This document shows, in pieces, positions 27,251 through 48,068 of a DNA stretch of 64,000 bases. A program made the translations under genes and the position numbers. Below the pieces are notes generated by a model, which had not been told where the DNA came from, did not search any database, and saw only the letters and a program-made list of their open reading frames with translations. The DNA lies in assembly GCA_948470475.1 (NCBI GenBank), contig OX419338.1, positions 7,436,205 to 7,500,204 on the forward strand. Direction: 5' to 3'. Every line of letters starts with the position of its first letter. Position 1 is the first letter of the stretch. Source of the stretch: Galaxea fascicularis (Eukaryota > Cnidaria > Anthozoa > Scleractinia > Euphylliidae).

Positions 27251-28589
27251 TGTGAAGGAGCATGGTTCTAGTGTGATGAAGCAAATGGTTCAGTGATATG
27301 CCGGTATTTTCGGTAAAAATGAGAAAGGAGGAATACCTCTGAAGGTATTCCTTTTTTTTCCCGAGAAATATCCACTGGGAAGGACATTGAACCTCGTTCC
27401 CAGGGCTTTTTCTTAGAAAACAACAGGGGCGGCTGCTAGGAAACAGCTTCTTGTTTCTTACGACGGTTACGTTTGAGTTAAGGAAAATGAAGTAAACAGC
27501 CTATCTCTCGATTTCTTATATTCAAATTTGATACCGAGATGTAAGATCAATATTAATTGAGAAATTCGAAAGCGCATAGGAGTTTATATCTTGAGTCATA
27601 GCTTCACTCCTGGCCTCAATTCATGGACGTCTTTAGCATATACAAATGTTCAGCCCTCACTGTGTAGCTCTGGATTCAAATTCCTTGGTCATTGATCTGA
27701 AAGGAATTTTGATTGATCTGAAAAAGTAGCCAAAGAGTGTTGGAGAAGAAGTCGTGATCTGAATTGGTAAAATGGCTTAGTGGAAAGGTATAACACGTGA
27801 GGGTACTTTAATTGACCCCAGTGCTATCCACCGGATAAATCACTATCCTGCAGATAAGCACTATCAAAAGCAATGAATGAGTTGCCAGTAATCGGATCCC
27901 TGTCTTATGCGCATAGGATTCTGGGATCGCCAGGGGGCAAACATTGCCAGTCGCTACAAGAAAATGTATGGTGAAAACTTGTTTCGACGTCCAAATCAAC
28001 GATTTTGGACAGAGATCAACGCTTTTTCGCCACTGTTTTGTCAGAAATGGATTTGGGCAATGTTGATACGTGGAAAGTGTAAGTTTTTGTTTGAATAACC
28101 GTCAAATATATGATAAAATCTACCGATGAATTTAGGTATAAATCGGGAGGAAATGACTCAATAAAGCCTTTTCAGTTGTATTTACATGTGTACCCAAACA
28201 CAGCCAAAAAACTGACAAAACAAATTAAAAGGAGGAAAATACTGAGCTCCCGCAACATAAACCGCAGTTATAGTGCGCAGTTATAGTGTCGGACCGCCAT
28301 CGGAGGCCCGCTCCAGCGCCTCCGGCGCGAGTTGGTAGGCGTGTCTCTCTTCAGAGCCACAACACATGGAAGCGTCTTAATCAGTGATGGAATTGTTACC
28401 CAGTGTTTCAGTCCAAATTCCAAATTATGCTTTGGTTTATTAGTGACTGTTCACCGATATTCATTTTCAATCTACGCCAGTGCGTTTGTTTCAGTTACAA
28501 ATTCTCGTTTGAGCCATCGGTCCATAACAGCTGGACTACGGAGGCGACAATTTTCAACAGACGATCTGTTCTTGATAAAAGACTAAGAG

Positions 28590-28595
28590 TTTATT
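28590..28595 (-). promoter_or_regulatory. Poly(A) signal for CNN-C
   Basis: AATAAA on the minus strand about 165 bases after the CNN-C stop. Confidence 0.55.
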
Positions 28596-28761
28596 AGTAT
28601 AAATCTACAAATTCGTTATCCCGTTAAGACACTCAAATTACACTTATGGGTCATCGCTACGCTACTAGCCCCGCCACTGTCTAAACTTCAGTTATATCCA
28701 TGAGAGATTTGACAAAACGAATCACTTCTCTTAGTTGAAAATGGAACTTGAGATCTAAAGC

Positions 28762-36212
<7,451 letters not shown>

Positions 36213-37234
36213 TTTGTAGCTTTGTTCTGGCGATACGTGAGAAAAGGTTGGAGAACGAAGCGAAAGGAGAAATGTCCAACAAGTAAATTTTCGCAGGCTT
36301 TTATGCGAGCGAGGAATGGAAATTGATTCCCGAGTGACGTTCGTTTTCACGTCACGCAGTCACACCTCAATAAATCTTTTTGTGCATTCCATGAATTTCC
36401 GAGGAGTCCTTCGAAGGAATTTAACCGTGCTTTCCTTTTCTTTCTTTTTTTTACTTAGTTTGCGCGAAGAGAAGAGAATAATCAAAATTGCTAATAGAAG
36501 TTTTAAGCTCCTTTGAAGCTGTTTTGCCTCGACTCAAGTGAAATTTCACTCAAATGACCAATATGATTGTCACAAGTGCATTGCATGACTTGAAAGCAGG
36601 ATCTTTTTTATAACACTAGACTGGATTTTGATAAGGGCCGGTATTCCCGAGACGGTATCGCGCCGGAATCATTGGCGGAAACCCTCTTTCTTTCCTCACA
36701 TAGAACACTCAATGGCTTCTCCTAAGGAAACGAATATTCGCGCGCATTTCGCTCAAAGTGCTCCTCAGTACTAATACACAAGCAAAGAAATCAAACACAT
36801 CACTCTTTGTTCCGCAGTCACGTACAGAAATACTAAAATTAACAGCCACCCCCGAGTTCATGTTTACCAAACCACACCACACCCAGGCTAGTGCACGATC
36901 CCAAATAAAATTTTTCGTCAGCAGCTAAACTGCTGAATACCCCACCACCTATTTGCATGTGAATAGTGTGTATTGTTATCTGTCTCATTCTTAAAATGAT
37001 GACGCTACAAGAAGACAATAGTGGTGGGGTATTGTCTCTCCCATTGTTTTTTTTTTTCAGAAAGAGATACTCTTTTTGAAACAATTGGCTTGATGGGAGA
37101 AAAGATAAGAATCAAATAGAAATTTAATGGCAATGGCTGTACATACCTGATACAGTTAGAAAGGAATAATTATATTAAAAGCAGTAGTACAGAAACTCGA
37201 GACAAGACATCAATTGATGCTCAAATATGTCCAG
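36213..37234. other. Intergenic region between CNN-D and CNN-C
   Basis: Probably contains the CNN-C promoter at its left end, but no TATA box or other motif could be assigned. An imperfect inverted repeat AATACCCCACCACCTAT / ATAGTGGTGGGGTATT lies at about 36936-37034. Confidence 0.4.
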
Positions 37235-37240
37235 TTTATT
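37235..37240 (-). promoter_or_regulatory. Poly(A) signal of CNN-D
   Basis: AATAAA on the minus strand about 190 bases after the CNN-D terminal stop. Confidence 0.5.
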
Positions 37241-37435
37241 CATCCAAAAGTGGCTGTACAATTTAATATTCAAGACAAAACTGTCCCCTTGGTTACTTTT
37301 AATTTAATGTTTAAGTTAAACAGCCATAGATCGTTTTAAACTCACACTTTGAAAACATGCATCTTCAACAGTTAACTTCCATTGGCATTGACCCTTCATC
37401 ACTCATAAGCAACATTAGCAACAGCTGGGGGCTTA

Positions 37436-38573
<1,138 letters not shown>

Positions 38574-38810
38574 CTCAGAAAATGAATTATGAATTATGAA
38601 CTCAGAAAATGAATTATGAATTGTCTGCCAGTTGACTATAAAATTGAGAATCAAGATGCTGCCTTTCAAGAAAGAAACAGGAGCTTACCCTGCGTCCTAC
38701 TGCATGAATCTGGCAAATTACCTGAAACAAATAATTTGCATTATGAGTCATTGTTTCAAACTTATAAAGAACACATTTCAGGATGTTAGCGCCCAAAATG
38801 TTCCCACATA

Positions 38811-38841
<31 letters not shown>

Positions 38842-39009
38842 ATACTACTTTTGCCAAAATGGCCAAAAACAAAAAAAAACAAAGAAACAAAAATGGGGGG
38901 GTCACTGTGCTCGTTTTCGAGATAAGGTGCATTTTTAGAAGCTTGCATTATTTTAAGACGATCTTAGCTTACCGCACTGTCAGCAATAAAAAAAGCTACA
39001 TTAGTGAAA

Positions 39010-39055
<46 letters not shown>

Positions 39056-39396
39056 TAAATAAACTTTTGCAGTTGATGTCTTTTTCTGAGGTGAAAAACA
39101 ATAATTAGTCTAAGAAAGAAAAGTTCGGTCGCACAAGAGTATTTCACCTTTTTTCTCATGTACAGATTTTTTTTTTTGTTAAAATGGACAAAATCAGGAA
39201 AGGAAGTGTTTCATGGGCTTTCACAAAACAAAAAAGTCGGTGTGTGACACGTGCAAAAAAAGCCCAGTAGCAATGGGCGCTAATGTCCTTAAGGTACATA
39301 AAGTAACCACCATAGCAAAAACAGTAAACTCCATCCCTCCCCTCCCCCTCCCCCTCTCCTCCCCCCAAGGTTTAAAACCATTTTAGCCAGCTGACA

Positions 39397-39609
39397 CTAA
39401 GGGCGCTTTCTATTTGTCAGAACTGGCCAGCCAGACTGGTCATTTTGAAAATGAAATAGGCTTCTTCGGAGAGGTTTTACAAATGTTCCTGCTATGCATA
39501 CTATGTATAAATAAACTGATCTGTTTGGACACTTGTTATTAATAGTGAAATTCTTTTTACAATGGACTGGCCTGGCCGGCAAGTTCTGACTAATGGTAAG
39601 CACCCTAAG
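39397..39609. mobile_element. Short MITE with about 40-bp imperfect inverted repeats
   Basis: Left CTAAGGGCGCTTTCTATTTG then TCAGAACTGGCC; right reverse complement CTTAGGGTGCTTACCATTAG then TCAGAACTTGCC. 213 bp, no coding capacity, in CNN-D intron 4. Target duplication was not resolved. Confidence 0.75.
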
Positions 39610-40894
39610 GTTACAGGCAACTCTGGTAAATGGCTATGGCGACAAACCACTTCTGGTAATACCAGTGTTCCAGATACAAGCAAGATCTCAGGTGAAAAAC
39701 CCTACAAGGTCAGCTGGTTTTCCTTTTACTTGACACCCTGCCTAAAAACATATCTGGAATGCTGGGTAATACAGCTGTACCTGTTTTTGTATAGTATTAT
39801 TTTTGCCATCAAGTTTGCACTTCAGCAAAGACGTAGCACAGCAACACATTCATGAATACTAAGAGTCATTTGTTTTCTGCAGAAAAAGGTTAAAACCTAT
39901 GAAGAGGGTCCCCTATACCCCATTGCAAAATGCATTCACATAAAAAAAAATTGGGATGTTTCACACATTACAGATTATTCCCAAAATTCCTTCATGAATC
40001 AATGGAGCAAAGGAGTGAAATGAGCCTCACACCTACAACTCAGAAATATGACCTCTCACATAAAAATGTACACTAACAGTTACATGTATCTGTGCAAACA
40101 ACAAAACACACAGCTCCTGAATGGATAGTGCACGAATAGTGAACTCTGCACCGTAGTTTGCTTTTTAAAAAAATTGCACAATAATCCCACACAATTCCTG
40201 CAATTTGCCTCAACAACCCCACATGATTTTAATTTTTTTCTCACACCCTGTCAGAAGGCCTGAAAAGAGAATCAGAAATTTACAATCATCACACAACTAA
40301 ACAGAAAAAAATCAAACAGATCAGTGGCGTGGCTTATTTTGAAAGCCAACTCATAATTTAAAGTACATACAAACTTGTTTTATTGGTCATTGACACAACA
40401 TAAAGCTTTACTTACAGCTCCTATGTTTTGTTTCTCATACAAGTCCACCGTCTGAAACTGATCTGTTTTTGGCACATCAAGATAACCCTCACAGAATCAT
40501 AAGTATTTGCCAATATTTTCCATCTGAAGGCAAAAAAAATGCTAACTTAAAATAAATCATTACAATGTGAATTCAACATTTGTATGTCTCAATCTCCCAA
40601 AAAATCTAATTTTAATTAGAAAGGGCTAACAAGGACAAATGCATAAGGTTTCGGTGGAAACTTCTGTCATTATGAGTGCCCCTGATACAAACTTAAAAAA
40701 GAACCCTTATGTCCTCTTAAACCTGACAAAGGTAATTCCCTACAAAAAACCAAAATAAGTATCAATTTCACTGCATGTGTGATGGTCTATACTTAACTTA
40801 TTCTGTTCTGGGGGCACCTATGTATCCTACTTTTACTATTACTCATTCTAATAAAATTGGAAACTGCGTGGTTGCAATTTGCACCTAAAAAGCA

Positions 40895-41000
40895 GTCTGA
40901 CAAAGTCCCCCACAAAGTGTTGTAAAGCACATTGAGCCTTGGGATGAAGCGCTCTATACATCCCTCATTATTATCATTATTATTATTATTATTATTATTA
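40895..41000 (+). mobile_element. LINE 3' tail (CR1/L2-like) with (ATT)n
   Basis: AAGTGTTGTAAAGCACATTG, AGCCTTGGGATGAAGCGCTC and TATACATCC followed by (ATT)n is the widespread 3' end of CR1/L2-type LINEs. No coding part is attached. Confidence 0.6.
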
Positions 41001-41876
41001 ATTCAAGTGAAAACGACTTCCCAAGTGAGTCGTACAAGAAATGAAATGAAAGATATTTTGCATCTTATGGGAACTCGGAAAAAATTCAAGCCCCAGATGG
41101 GAACAATGCAGGTCAAAGACAGCAGTGAAATGAGAACATGCATTGGTCTTACAAAGATAGAAGTATGCATGGTGAATTTTCTATGGTTATGCCCAAGTTT
41201 GACAAGTGTCCCAAGGTTTTATGACCCAAATTGCGGTGGTATATTATGTAGGTTGAAAGCAATTTCCTTTGACTCCTAGCCCTAAATATTTATGGATCAT
41301 CAATCAAACTTGGTTGAAATCATTTTAACTTAAATAATATCATCTTGACTTCCAACACACACTATAGCACTTAGCAATCTGTGGCCCCCATAAACAAATA
41401 TCTCACACATATGTAATACCTCAAAAATGTCATACATATATAATTGTGCTACTGCTAATTAATGCAAAATATATCCTGACCTTAAATGTAGTTCAAAGTT
41501 TGTATGCCTTTGGTGTCATGTAACAAGTTATTATATGTAAATGTGGGTGTCACTCATTGTCTTACACACTAACAAAAACCAACCTGCCCAGCTATATAGC
41601 TGTCATATGGTGTACATGTAGGCTAGTAACTGAGTGTACCGGTAATTTACATACTCAAAAAACATAAGGAACACTACCAATTTACAATAAAGACAGATGA
41701 CCTCAGAACCAAATTTTTAACTAGGACTTTCCCGGGCCTCCAAAAGCTTTTTCCAGACCCATAAAGCACAAAATATAAGATTTTTAAGTTATTGAATCTT
41801 TCTGTCTGGCTGCCTCTTGATGTCTTTCAAGTAAACTTTTCCATGAGTTTAAAGATCTTCAGAATTTTCCTGGAGC

Positions 41877-42128
41877 ACTTTCCATTTACAGGATCCATCC
41901 AGGTGGAAATTTTATGTTTAAATATTCAATACTGCAGCTTGTTCAAATACAAAATGGATAAGTTACAAAATGTACTAGTATCAGTTGGGAAGCTAAGAAA
42001 TAACAGAAAAAGTGCATAGATTAAGCTGATGGTCCATTATTTCTGAAACGTTCCAAATGGAATGGTATGTACCATTTTTTTGATTTTCAAGTTACCAGAA
42101 TTTCTGGGTTATCTGTGTAAATGGAAAG
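41877..42128. mobile_element. Palindromic MITE of the CTTACCATTTAC family, copy 3
   Basis: Same orientation as 22074-22316: CCATTTACAGGATCCATCCA at the start, AATACTGCAGCTTGTTCAAA and AAAATGGATAAGTTACAAAA inside, GTGTAAATGGAAAG at the end. Terminal positions have diverged from CTTACC. It lies in CNN-D intron 3. Confidence 0.75.
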
Positions 42129-42341
42129 CGCACCAGGACTCCTTGCTTTTTTCAAGGACTTTTCCAGTTCTGGAGAATGATAGACTAAAGGTTTTCCCTG
42201 TAAAAAAGGCAAAACAAATGTGCATGTTGTCAAACATAATGTTATACCTTTTGGAATGCTTGGTTCTTGGTATCTGCTTTTCACTTGTTTCCACAGCTAT
42301 TGTTTGGGTCTGCTTGACGCAGCGTATTAGCCAGTCTGCAA

Positions 42342-42344
42342 TGT

Positions 42345-42377
<33 letters not shown>

Positions 42378-43223
42378 CGGAAGATCATTGGAAATTCCGA
42401 GGGAGAGGGGGGTTGAAGGGCAGTAATTTCCGAGGGGTAGGGGGTTTTGTGGGGAACTACTTTTCCAAAGGGTCACGAACCATGTACAAAACATTGAAAG
42501 CAACATACGATCGATCTGAAGCACAAAAACACACATACGTTGTTTTGAAACAAAAGTCAGTACTCCTGGCCATTGAGATAAAGTTCACATTATTAGCTTC
42601 AATGTTTCTTTTTCTCTTTGAGTTAGCTAGGGCTACAATTTCCCGAAGCTACTTTCTTCAAAACATTTAAAATGGCGGTCTCAACTGGAGTCTCGTCCCC
42701 AGATTTCCAGCTTTGTCTCGTTTCCGTTCGACCTTTAGAAGGCCTGGCTACCTGGCTGGTACATCGTGACAACGTTCACGAAACCTACTGTGTTAACGCG
42801 TGTGTCAGTGAAGTTTTTGGTCCTAAATAAGAATCAACCCGAAGAAACTGACAAAATGTATAGACAAAGGAACCTTGTAAGTTTCTGTTTTATTTACTAT
42901 CGTTTGCGAAGTTGTTTAAGCGAGTGAAACGTTCTCATCGGAGTTTGCACAAAAACGTGAAACAGCCGACGTGCTACCCAAACAAAGCATTATATTTTTG
43001 TTAAAGTTAACCTTAATGTTTACACTGTTGTAATAAAATTCTATCGTATTTACGTAACTTAGGTGGTATTCACTTTCTTTTTTATAAGTACAAAACTTCT
43101 GGAAATTCCGGAGGGGAGGGGGGGTCATCAAAGACTCCTCTGGAACGGAAAATCCTGGGGGGAGGGGGGTGCAAATTAAAAAGTCTTCCGTGGGGGGGTA
43201 TGGATATTTTCTGGAACCACACA
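42342..43223. mobile_element. Inverted-repeat DNA element (882 bp) filling most of CNN-D intron 2
   Basis: Left terminus TGTGTGGTTCCAGAAAATAT then CCATACCCC, and right terminus GGGGTATGGATATTTTCTGG then AACCACACA, are inverted repeats extending through CGGAAGA/TCTTCCG. Inside each end are G-rich direct repeats GGAAATTCCG plus G-runs. No transposase is seen. It leaves only 6 bases before CNN-D exon 3 and 81 bases after exon 2's donor. The window's first 17 bases are another right end. Confidence 0.85.
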
Positions 43224-44089
43224 ATATAAAGGCCATGCGAATGAAAGAGAAGATCAGCAAACAGAAAGTTGGTAGTTTGATATCTGATTCATGTTGATAC
43301 TTACTCAATTAGGACTATTCCATCAGCCAACACTTCATAATTATACAACATCCATTCCAATTTGCCACCAAACACATTTCTTCCCAAAACAGCTTTGACC
43401 CAGTCTCGTACCTCGGCTTCCACTTCTAGATCATATTTAGCTTCTTTCTGCAATAGAATTCCAATTGTTTGTTGTCACAGTTCATAGTTAACAGCAACTT
43501 TTTCTTGGGGAAGGAAGATGCAATGAGGTGACCCTATGTGAAGCAACAACCCAAATGCCAGACCACAACACTGGGAACCACATCCCCTACTCTTTGTGAT
43601 CAGTGTGTGTGTGTTTTAACATCCAGCCACAGGTTATGTAGCCTGTGTCACAGACAGTTAACATACCACCGGTGTCTTGGTTTCCACCAAGGTCTGAGTA
43701 ACAAGTTCGGCTGCACCGAAGGCTACATTTATAGTCCTTATCTGAGACCATTAATTTTCAGATGTCATTACAAAGGCAGCACTTTCTCCGACTCCTCAGT
43801 TATTTTAAGACCCTACAATGTATATGTATGGCCAACCTCCCATGTATTGGGAGTCTGGTAATCTACCTACAGAGCCAACCGGTCTGCAGTAATCCTTGTC
43901 CCCTTTTACCACTGGTTTACCAGTCCATTTTTTTTAAAGAAATTATTCAAATTTTTTAACAAATTTAAAGGCAAATGATTGAGCACCTAGGCCTGTTTAA
44001 TTCATATTAGATCATCAGCAATGATCACTGCTAGAGCTAGCTTAATTATTTTTTGTATACATGGCTGCATTTTTCTCATTTAAATCAAT

Positions 44090-44945
44090 GACATTTTCTC
44101 ATCCTCCAACCTTCTTTCCTTCATCCTCTTTGCCAATGATATCAACATTTTTTTTAACACAAAGATCTCTCTCAACTAGCTAATATTGTAAACCGCAAAC
44201 TTTCCCTTGTTGCTACCTGGTTCAAAGCCAATAAGCTAACTTTACATCCTAGCAAAACTAAGCTCATAGTATTTTATCCACCCAGAAAAAGATCCATCTT
44301 GAAAGTCTTTTTATCTGTATTGATCAGAACAACATTCAAAGAGTTGAATACACTAAATTTTGAGGCATCATAATCCATCAAAACCTCTCATGGAGACCTT
44401 ACATTAAAGTGATCTCATCCAAAATTGCCAAATCTATAGGTAGCATCATCAAATCTAAACGGTACTAATTCTCATCTGATACACTCTGCACACTGTATAA
44501 CTCTTTAATACTCCCATATCTTCAATATTGCTCTACATATGGGCCTCTACATATCCATCACACCTCCAACCCTTCTTCCGTCTCCAGGAGAAACTTCTAA
44601 GAATTATTACACATTCTCCACTTCATGCACATTCGCCATTCGTGTCCTCTTTTCAATACGTTCAAATTACTTAATATCTTCAATATTTATAAATATCAAG
44701 TTTCCTGCTTTATATTCCTTCATATGCAAAAGGTCCTGCCTATTCCTCTCTCTTCACTCTTAACTCTGATTACCATCACATTTCACCAGACAAAGAGATA
44801 ACCTCCATGTTCATTTTCTAAAATACTCTTTTTCTCTTTGGTCGCAAGGTCCACTCATCTGGAACAGTAGGTATCCCACTCTTACTGCGCGATACTCTCA
44901 CTCTTTCTAATTACAAACAAAAACTCAAAGATTATTTTTTAACAC
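44090..44945 (+). mobile_element. Decayed LINE reverse-transcriptase fragment
   Basis: Translating across frameshifts gives the palm motif as FANDIN (from the usual F/YADD), then LSQLANIVNRKLSLVATWFK, ANKLTLHPSKTKLIVF, SWRPYIKVISSKIAKSIGSI and LYNSLILPYLQYCSTYG. Order and motifs are those of a CR1/L2-type non-LTR reverse transcriptase. Multiple stops; dead. In CNN-D intron 1. Confidence 0.7.
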
Positions 44946-46292
44946 TTTAGGTATTTTTTCTTTTCTTCATTTTCTCTGCTAATAAACACCACCTTTTTAT
45001 CTCTCGATACTATACTTCTATATATATACCAATTTAATCAATAATACAATGTATATCTCGATCCATTCACTTTTTCAACCTACAGTGTACCCTAACTTAC
45101 TGTATATACTCTAATGGCTTGCGTTGATTTATTCCACTCATTTGTTTAGTTATTTCTACATAATTCACTTCTTGTATTTATTTATTTATGATTTTTGTTA
45201 GTTTTGCACATCTTGGTTTGTAACTCTCGCACCATTGACATTTGCCATATAAGACTCTGGCTTAGGCATTTCATTGAATCTCTTGTTTTGTGCTGTTTTT
45301 AATTAATCGGACAAGCTTCAGTCTTCGTCATAGCTTAACGTTAACCTCCATAAATCTACCTTGATGGTGGAGTAAGAATAGATGAGGGCAAATCAGGCTC
45401 ATCCTCGGTGTAAAAACCTGTGAAGCTCACAAGTGACGTAAAACAAAGACAACAAAACATTGTAAACAATATATATAGCGTCCAGGAAAACAATACCTCA
45501 TAAAACAAAGAAAACCTCATCAAGTTTTTACACCGAGGGTGACCCGCAAATCATGGCACGAAAGTTATTGAGTGAATTTGTCAAAAAAACAGTCGGTAAG
45601 TGAGTAAGTAAGTGCTCGAGAGCTAGAGAAGTTGTGAGAAAAACTTATTCAAAGCTGTTTTCTGTCGGCGGAAAATCCGTTACAAACAACGTAATAAACT
45701 GATTACACCGCTTTAAAACAATAGCTACCAAATGACTTGTGCAGACTCATCAACAATCTTTCTTTACATGATACATGAAGTCCGTGAAACACGCGCAACG
45801 GCTGCTGGTGAGGTGAGTAAACAACCCAAAAACACCGATTTAGTGCCCAGTGTTTCCCGGTGTAAAGCCGAACGTCCGGGGACAAGGCTGAGATCATTGT
45901 GACGACGCCTTGGCAATTCCCCTGGATCCCGTAGTGTCATTGAAAAGATTACCCAGGATTTGAGTTTGTAAAGCACGAAATCCAGGTACTGGATTTCTGG
46001 CCACCGAGAAATCAGTATATTTTCTTGTGGCCGATTTTCAGTTTGCAGTATAGTTACATTCCTCTTGAACACTGCCCCTAAAATCGTTCGAGATTTTTTC
46101 GCTGGTTTCGGTCTCCGTCAAAGATACTAACTACATTATGTTGCTCACTTGTTTTCACTCGAGCTTTCGCAGTGTGCTCATTTTTTCAGTCTTTTCTCTC
46201 AAATGAATAAGAGAACAAATGCAATTTTACGACTGACGACAGTTTTCTCACTTAATTTCAGTAATCAGGCTCTTTGGACAGCCGATATCTGC

Positions 46293-47417
46293 GGGGTGTT
46301 ACGAAAACTAAGACCTAACACCTAAGACCCCATCTTAGTTTTCGTAGTACGAAAACTAAGACCCCCTAAAAATTTTAACTGTCAAAATTATGAGGTGCAC
46401 AATAGTATCAAATGTAAAACTCACTTTGCATTTAACCATTCCCTTTGCAAGAGCGCGATTAAGAACTGTTTGTTGCAACTCGGTATGTTGTTTAACCATT
46501 CATGAGGAAAGACCTTAAGGCGGATAAAACGTGGGAAAACCCTGCTAGCACGAGATTTCAAGGCTGGATATTGCTCGAGAAGGTTCCGGGATCACACAGA
46601 AGTCAAATTCACAACACATTCTGCACTCGTTTTAAGCTCTGTAACTGCTGAAAATAGTGAGCGGTGCTTGTATATTGAATAGGGTCTTAGTTTTCGTACT
46701 ACGAAAACTAAGACCCCCTAAAAATTTTAACTGTCAAAATTATGAGGTACACTTGCAAAGGGAATGGTCAAATGCGAAGTGAGTTTTACATTTGAAATTA
46801 TTGTGCACCTCATAATTTTGACAGTTAAAAATTTTAAGGGGGTCTTAGTTTTCGTACTACGAAAACTAAGATGGGGCCTTAGTTTACTATTCAATATTCA
46901 AGCACCGCTCACTATTTTCAGCGGTTACAGAGCTCAAAACGAGTGCAGAATGTCTTTCCCTTTATGCTGGTGTTTAAAGCATAATTAGACGTTTTCCCGG
47001 CGAAGATTTTGGTAACAGATTATTCAGTTGATACTGTAATGATTTGGTCACGCAAACCCTAGGGTCAACAGCGGAAACATGAACGGACGTGTGTTGTGAA
47101 TTAGACTTCTGTGTGATCCCGGAACCTTCTCGAGCAATATCCAGCCTTGAAATCTCGTGCTAGCAGGGTTTTTCCACGTTTTATCCGCCTGAAGGTCTTT
47201 CCTCATGAATGGTTCAACAACATACCTAGTTGCAACAAACAGTTCTTAATCGCGCTCTTGCAAAGGGAATGGTCAAATGCGAAGTGAGTTTTACATTTGA
47301 TACTATTGTGCACCTCATAATTTTGACAGTTAAAATTTTTAGGGGGTCTTAGTTTTCGTAGTGGGGTCTTAGGTCTTAGGTCTTAGTTTTCGGGGGTCTT
47401 AGTTTTCGTAACACCCC
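46293..47417. mobile_element. Nested fold-back element (1.1 kb) with GGGTGTTACGAAAACTAAGA ends and about 9-10-bp target duplication
   Basis: Outer arms of about 390 bp (46293-46680 and about 47085-47417) are near-perfect inverse copies. They include GGAAAGACCTT-type, GCTAGCACGAGATTTCAAGG, CTGGATATTGCTCGAGAAGG and TTCCGGGATCACACAGAAGT. A second inverted pair lies in the centre (46690-46880), again bounded by GTCTTAGTTTTCGTA/TACGAAAACTAAGAC. The flanks GATATCTGCG at 46284-46293 and 47419-47428 form a direct repeat. This length is typical of Mutator-like elements, but no transposase is present. It lies in CNN-D intron 1. Confidence 0.85.
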
Positions 47418-48068
47418 GGATATCTGCGATATGAAAGATGTCTCCTTTCACTTATGAAAACTTTTGGAAATCTTTTGTTATATTAGAATTCCTTTAAAAC
47501 GGAGTCAGAATTTGTACGTTTACAAAAGAATTTCTCTGACGATCAATACACGTGTTTTGATCCGATGCAGTCTCAAGTCTCATGGATACCGGGCAGATCC
47601 GATGCAATGACTGTTTTCAACAAGAGGACGAATTTTAGTAAAAAGGAGAACTTAACATTTCAGAAACATGTGAAAAGATAATGTTAATGGGTTGTAATCA
47701 ACAACAAAAAGAAACGCGCACAAATCGGTGTAAATACAACTCCAGATTAGGCTGTTAATACACCGTCCTCTGAGAAAAAACTTCAAGCCAATTTGGTGAG
47801 CCTGACACACTGAAATTTTTCAATATTTATGAACTCAGTTTTGTTTTTCTAAATATTAACATGGATTTAAGAAAATGAAGGCCAAGCCCATTCATATAAC
47901 TGAGAAAACATATAATCGGTAAAGCTCGGGAATAATGTAGCACTGGGCTGGGCTGTTCAGTAAGTCTCTTTTCCCTGATACCCAAGTTACCACGTTTTGT
48001 GAATGACAGCGGTTTACCTTTCGTGCCAAGTCTGCTGTGAGTCCATATCCTCTAGGCCTTTGCGCCAT

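Noticed and set aside
27325..27362. Hairpin GGAATACCTCTGAAGGTATTCC followed by a T-run, like a bacterial terminator
   Set aside because: The DNA is eukaryotic with introns, so factor-independent termination does not apply. The hairpin lies inside an inverted-repeat element.
40416..42335. Selenocysteine recoding of the two TGA codons of CNN-D
   Set aside because: The paralogues have no cysteine at these sites, calponin-family proteins are not known selenoproteins, and the gene shows other damage. Pseudogene is simpler.
46293..47417. Helitron
   Set aside because: It has long inverted repeats and a target-site duplication; Helitrons have neither, and no CTRR 3' end with hairpin is seen.
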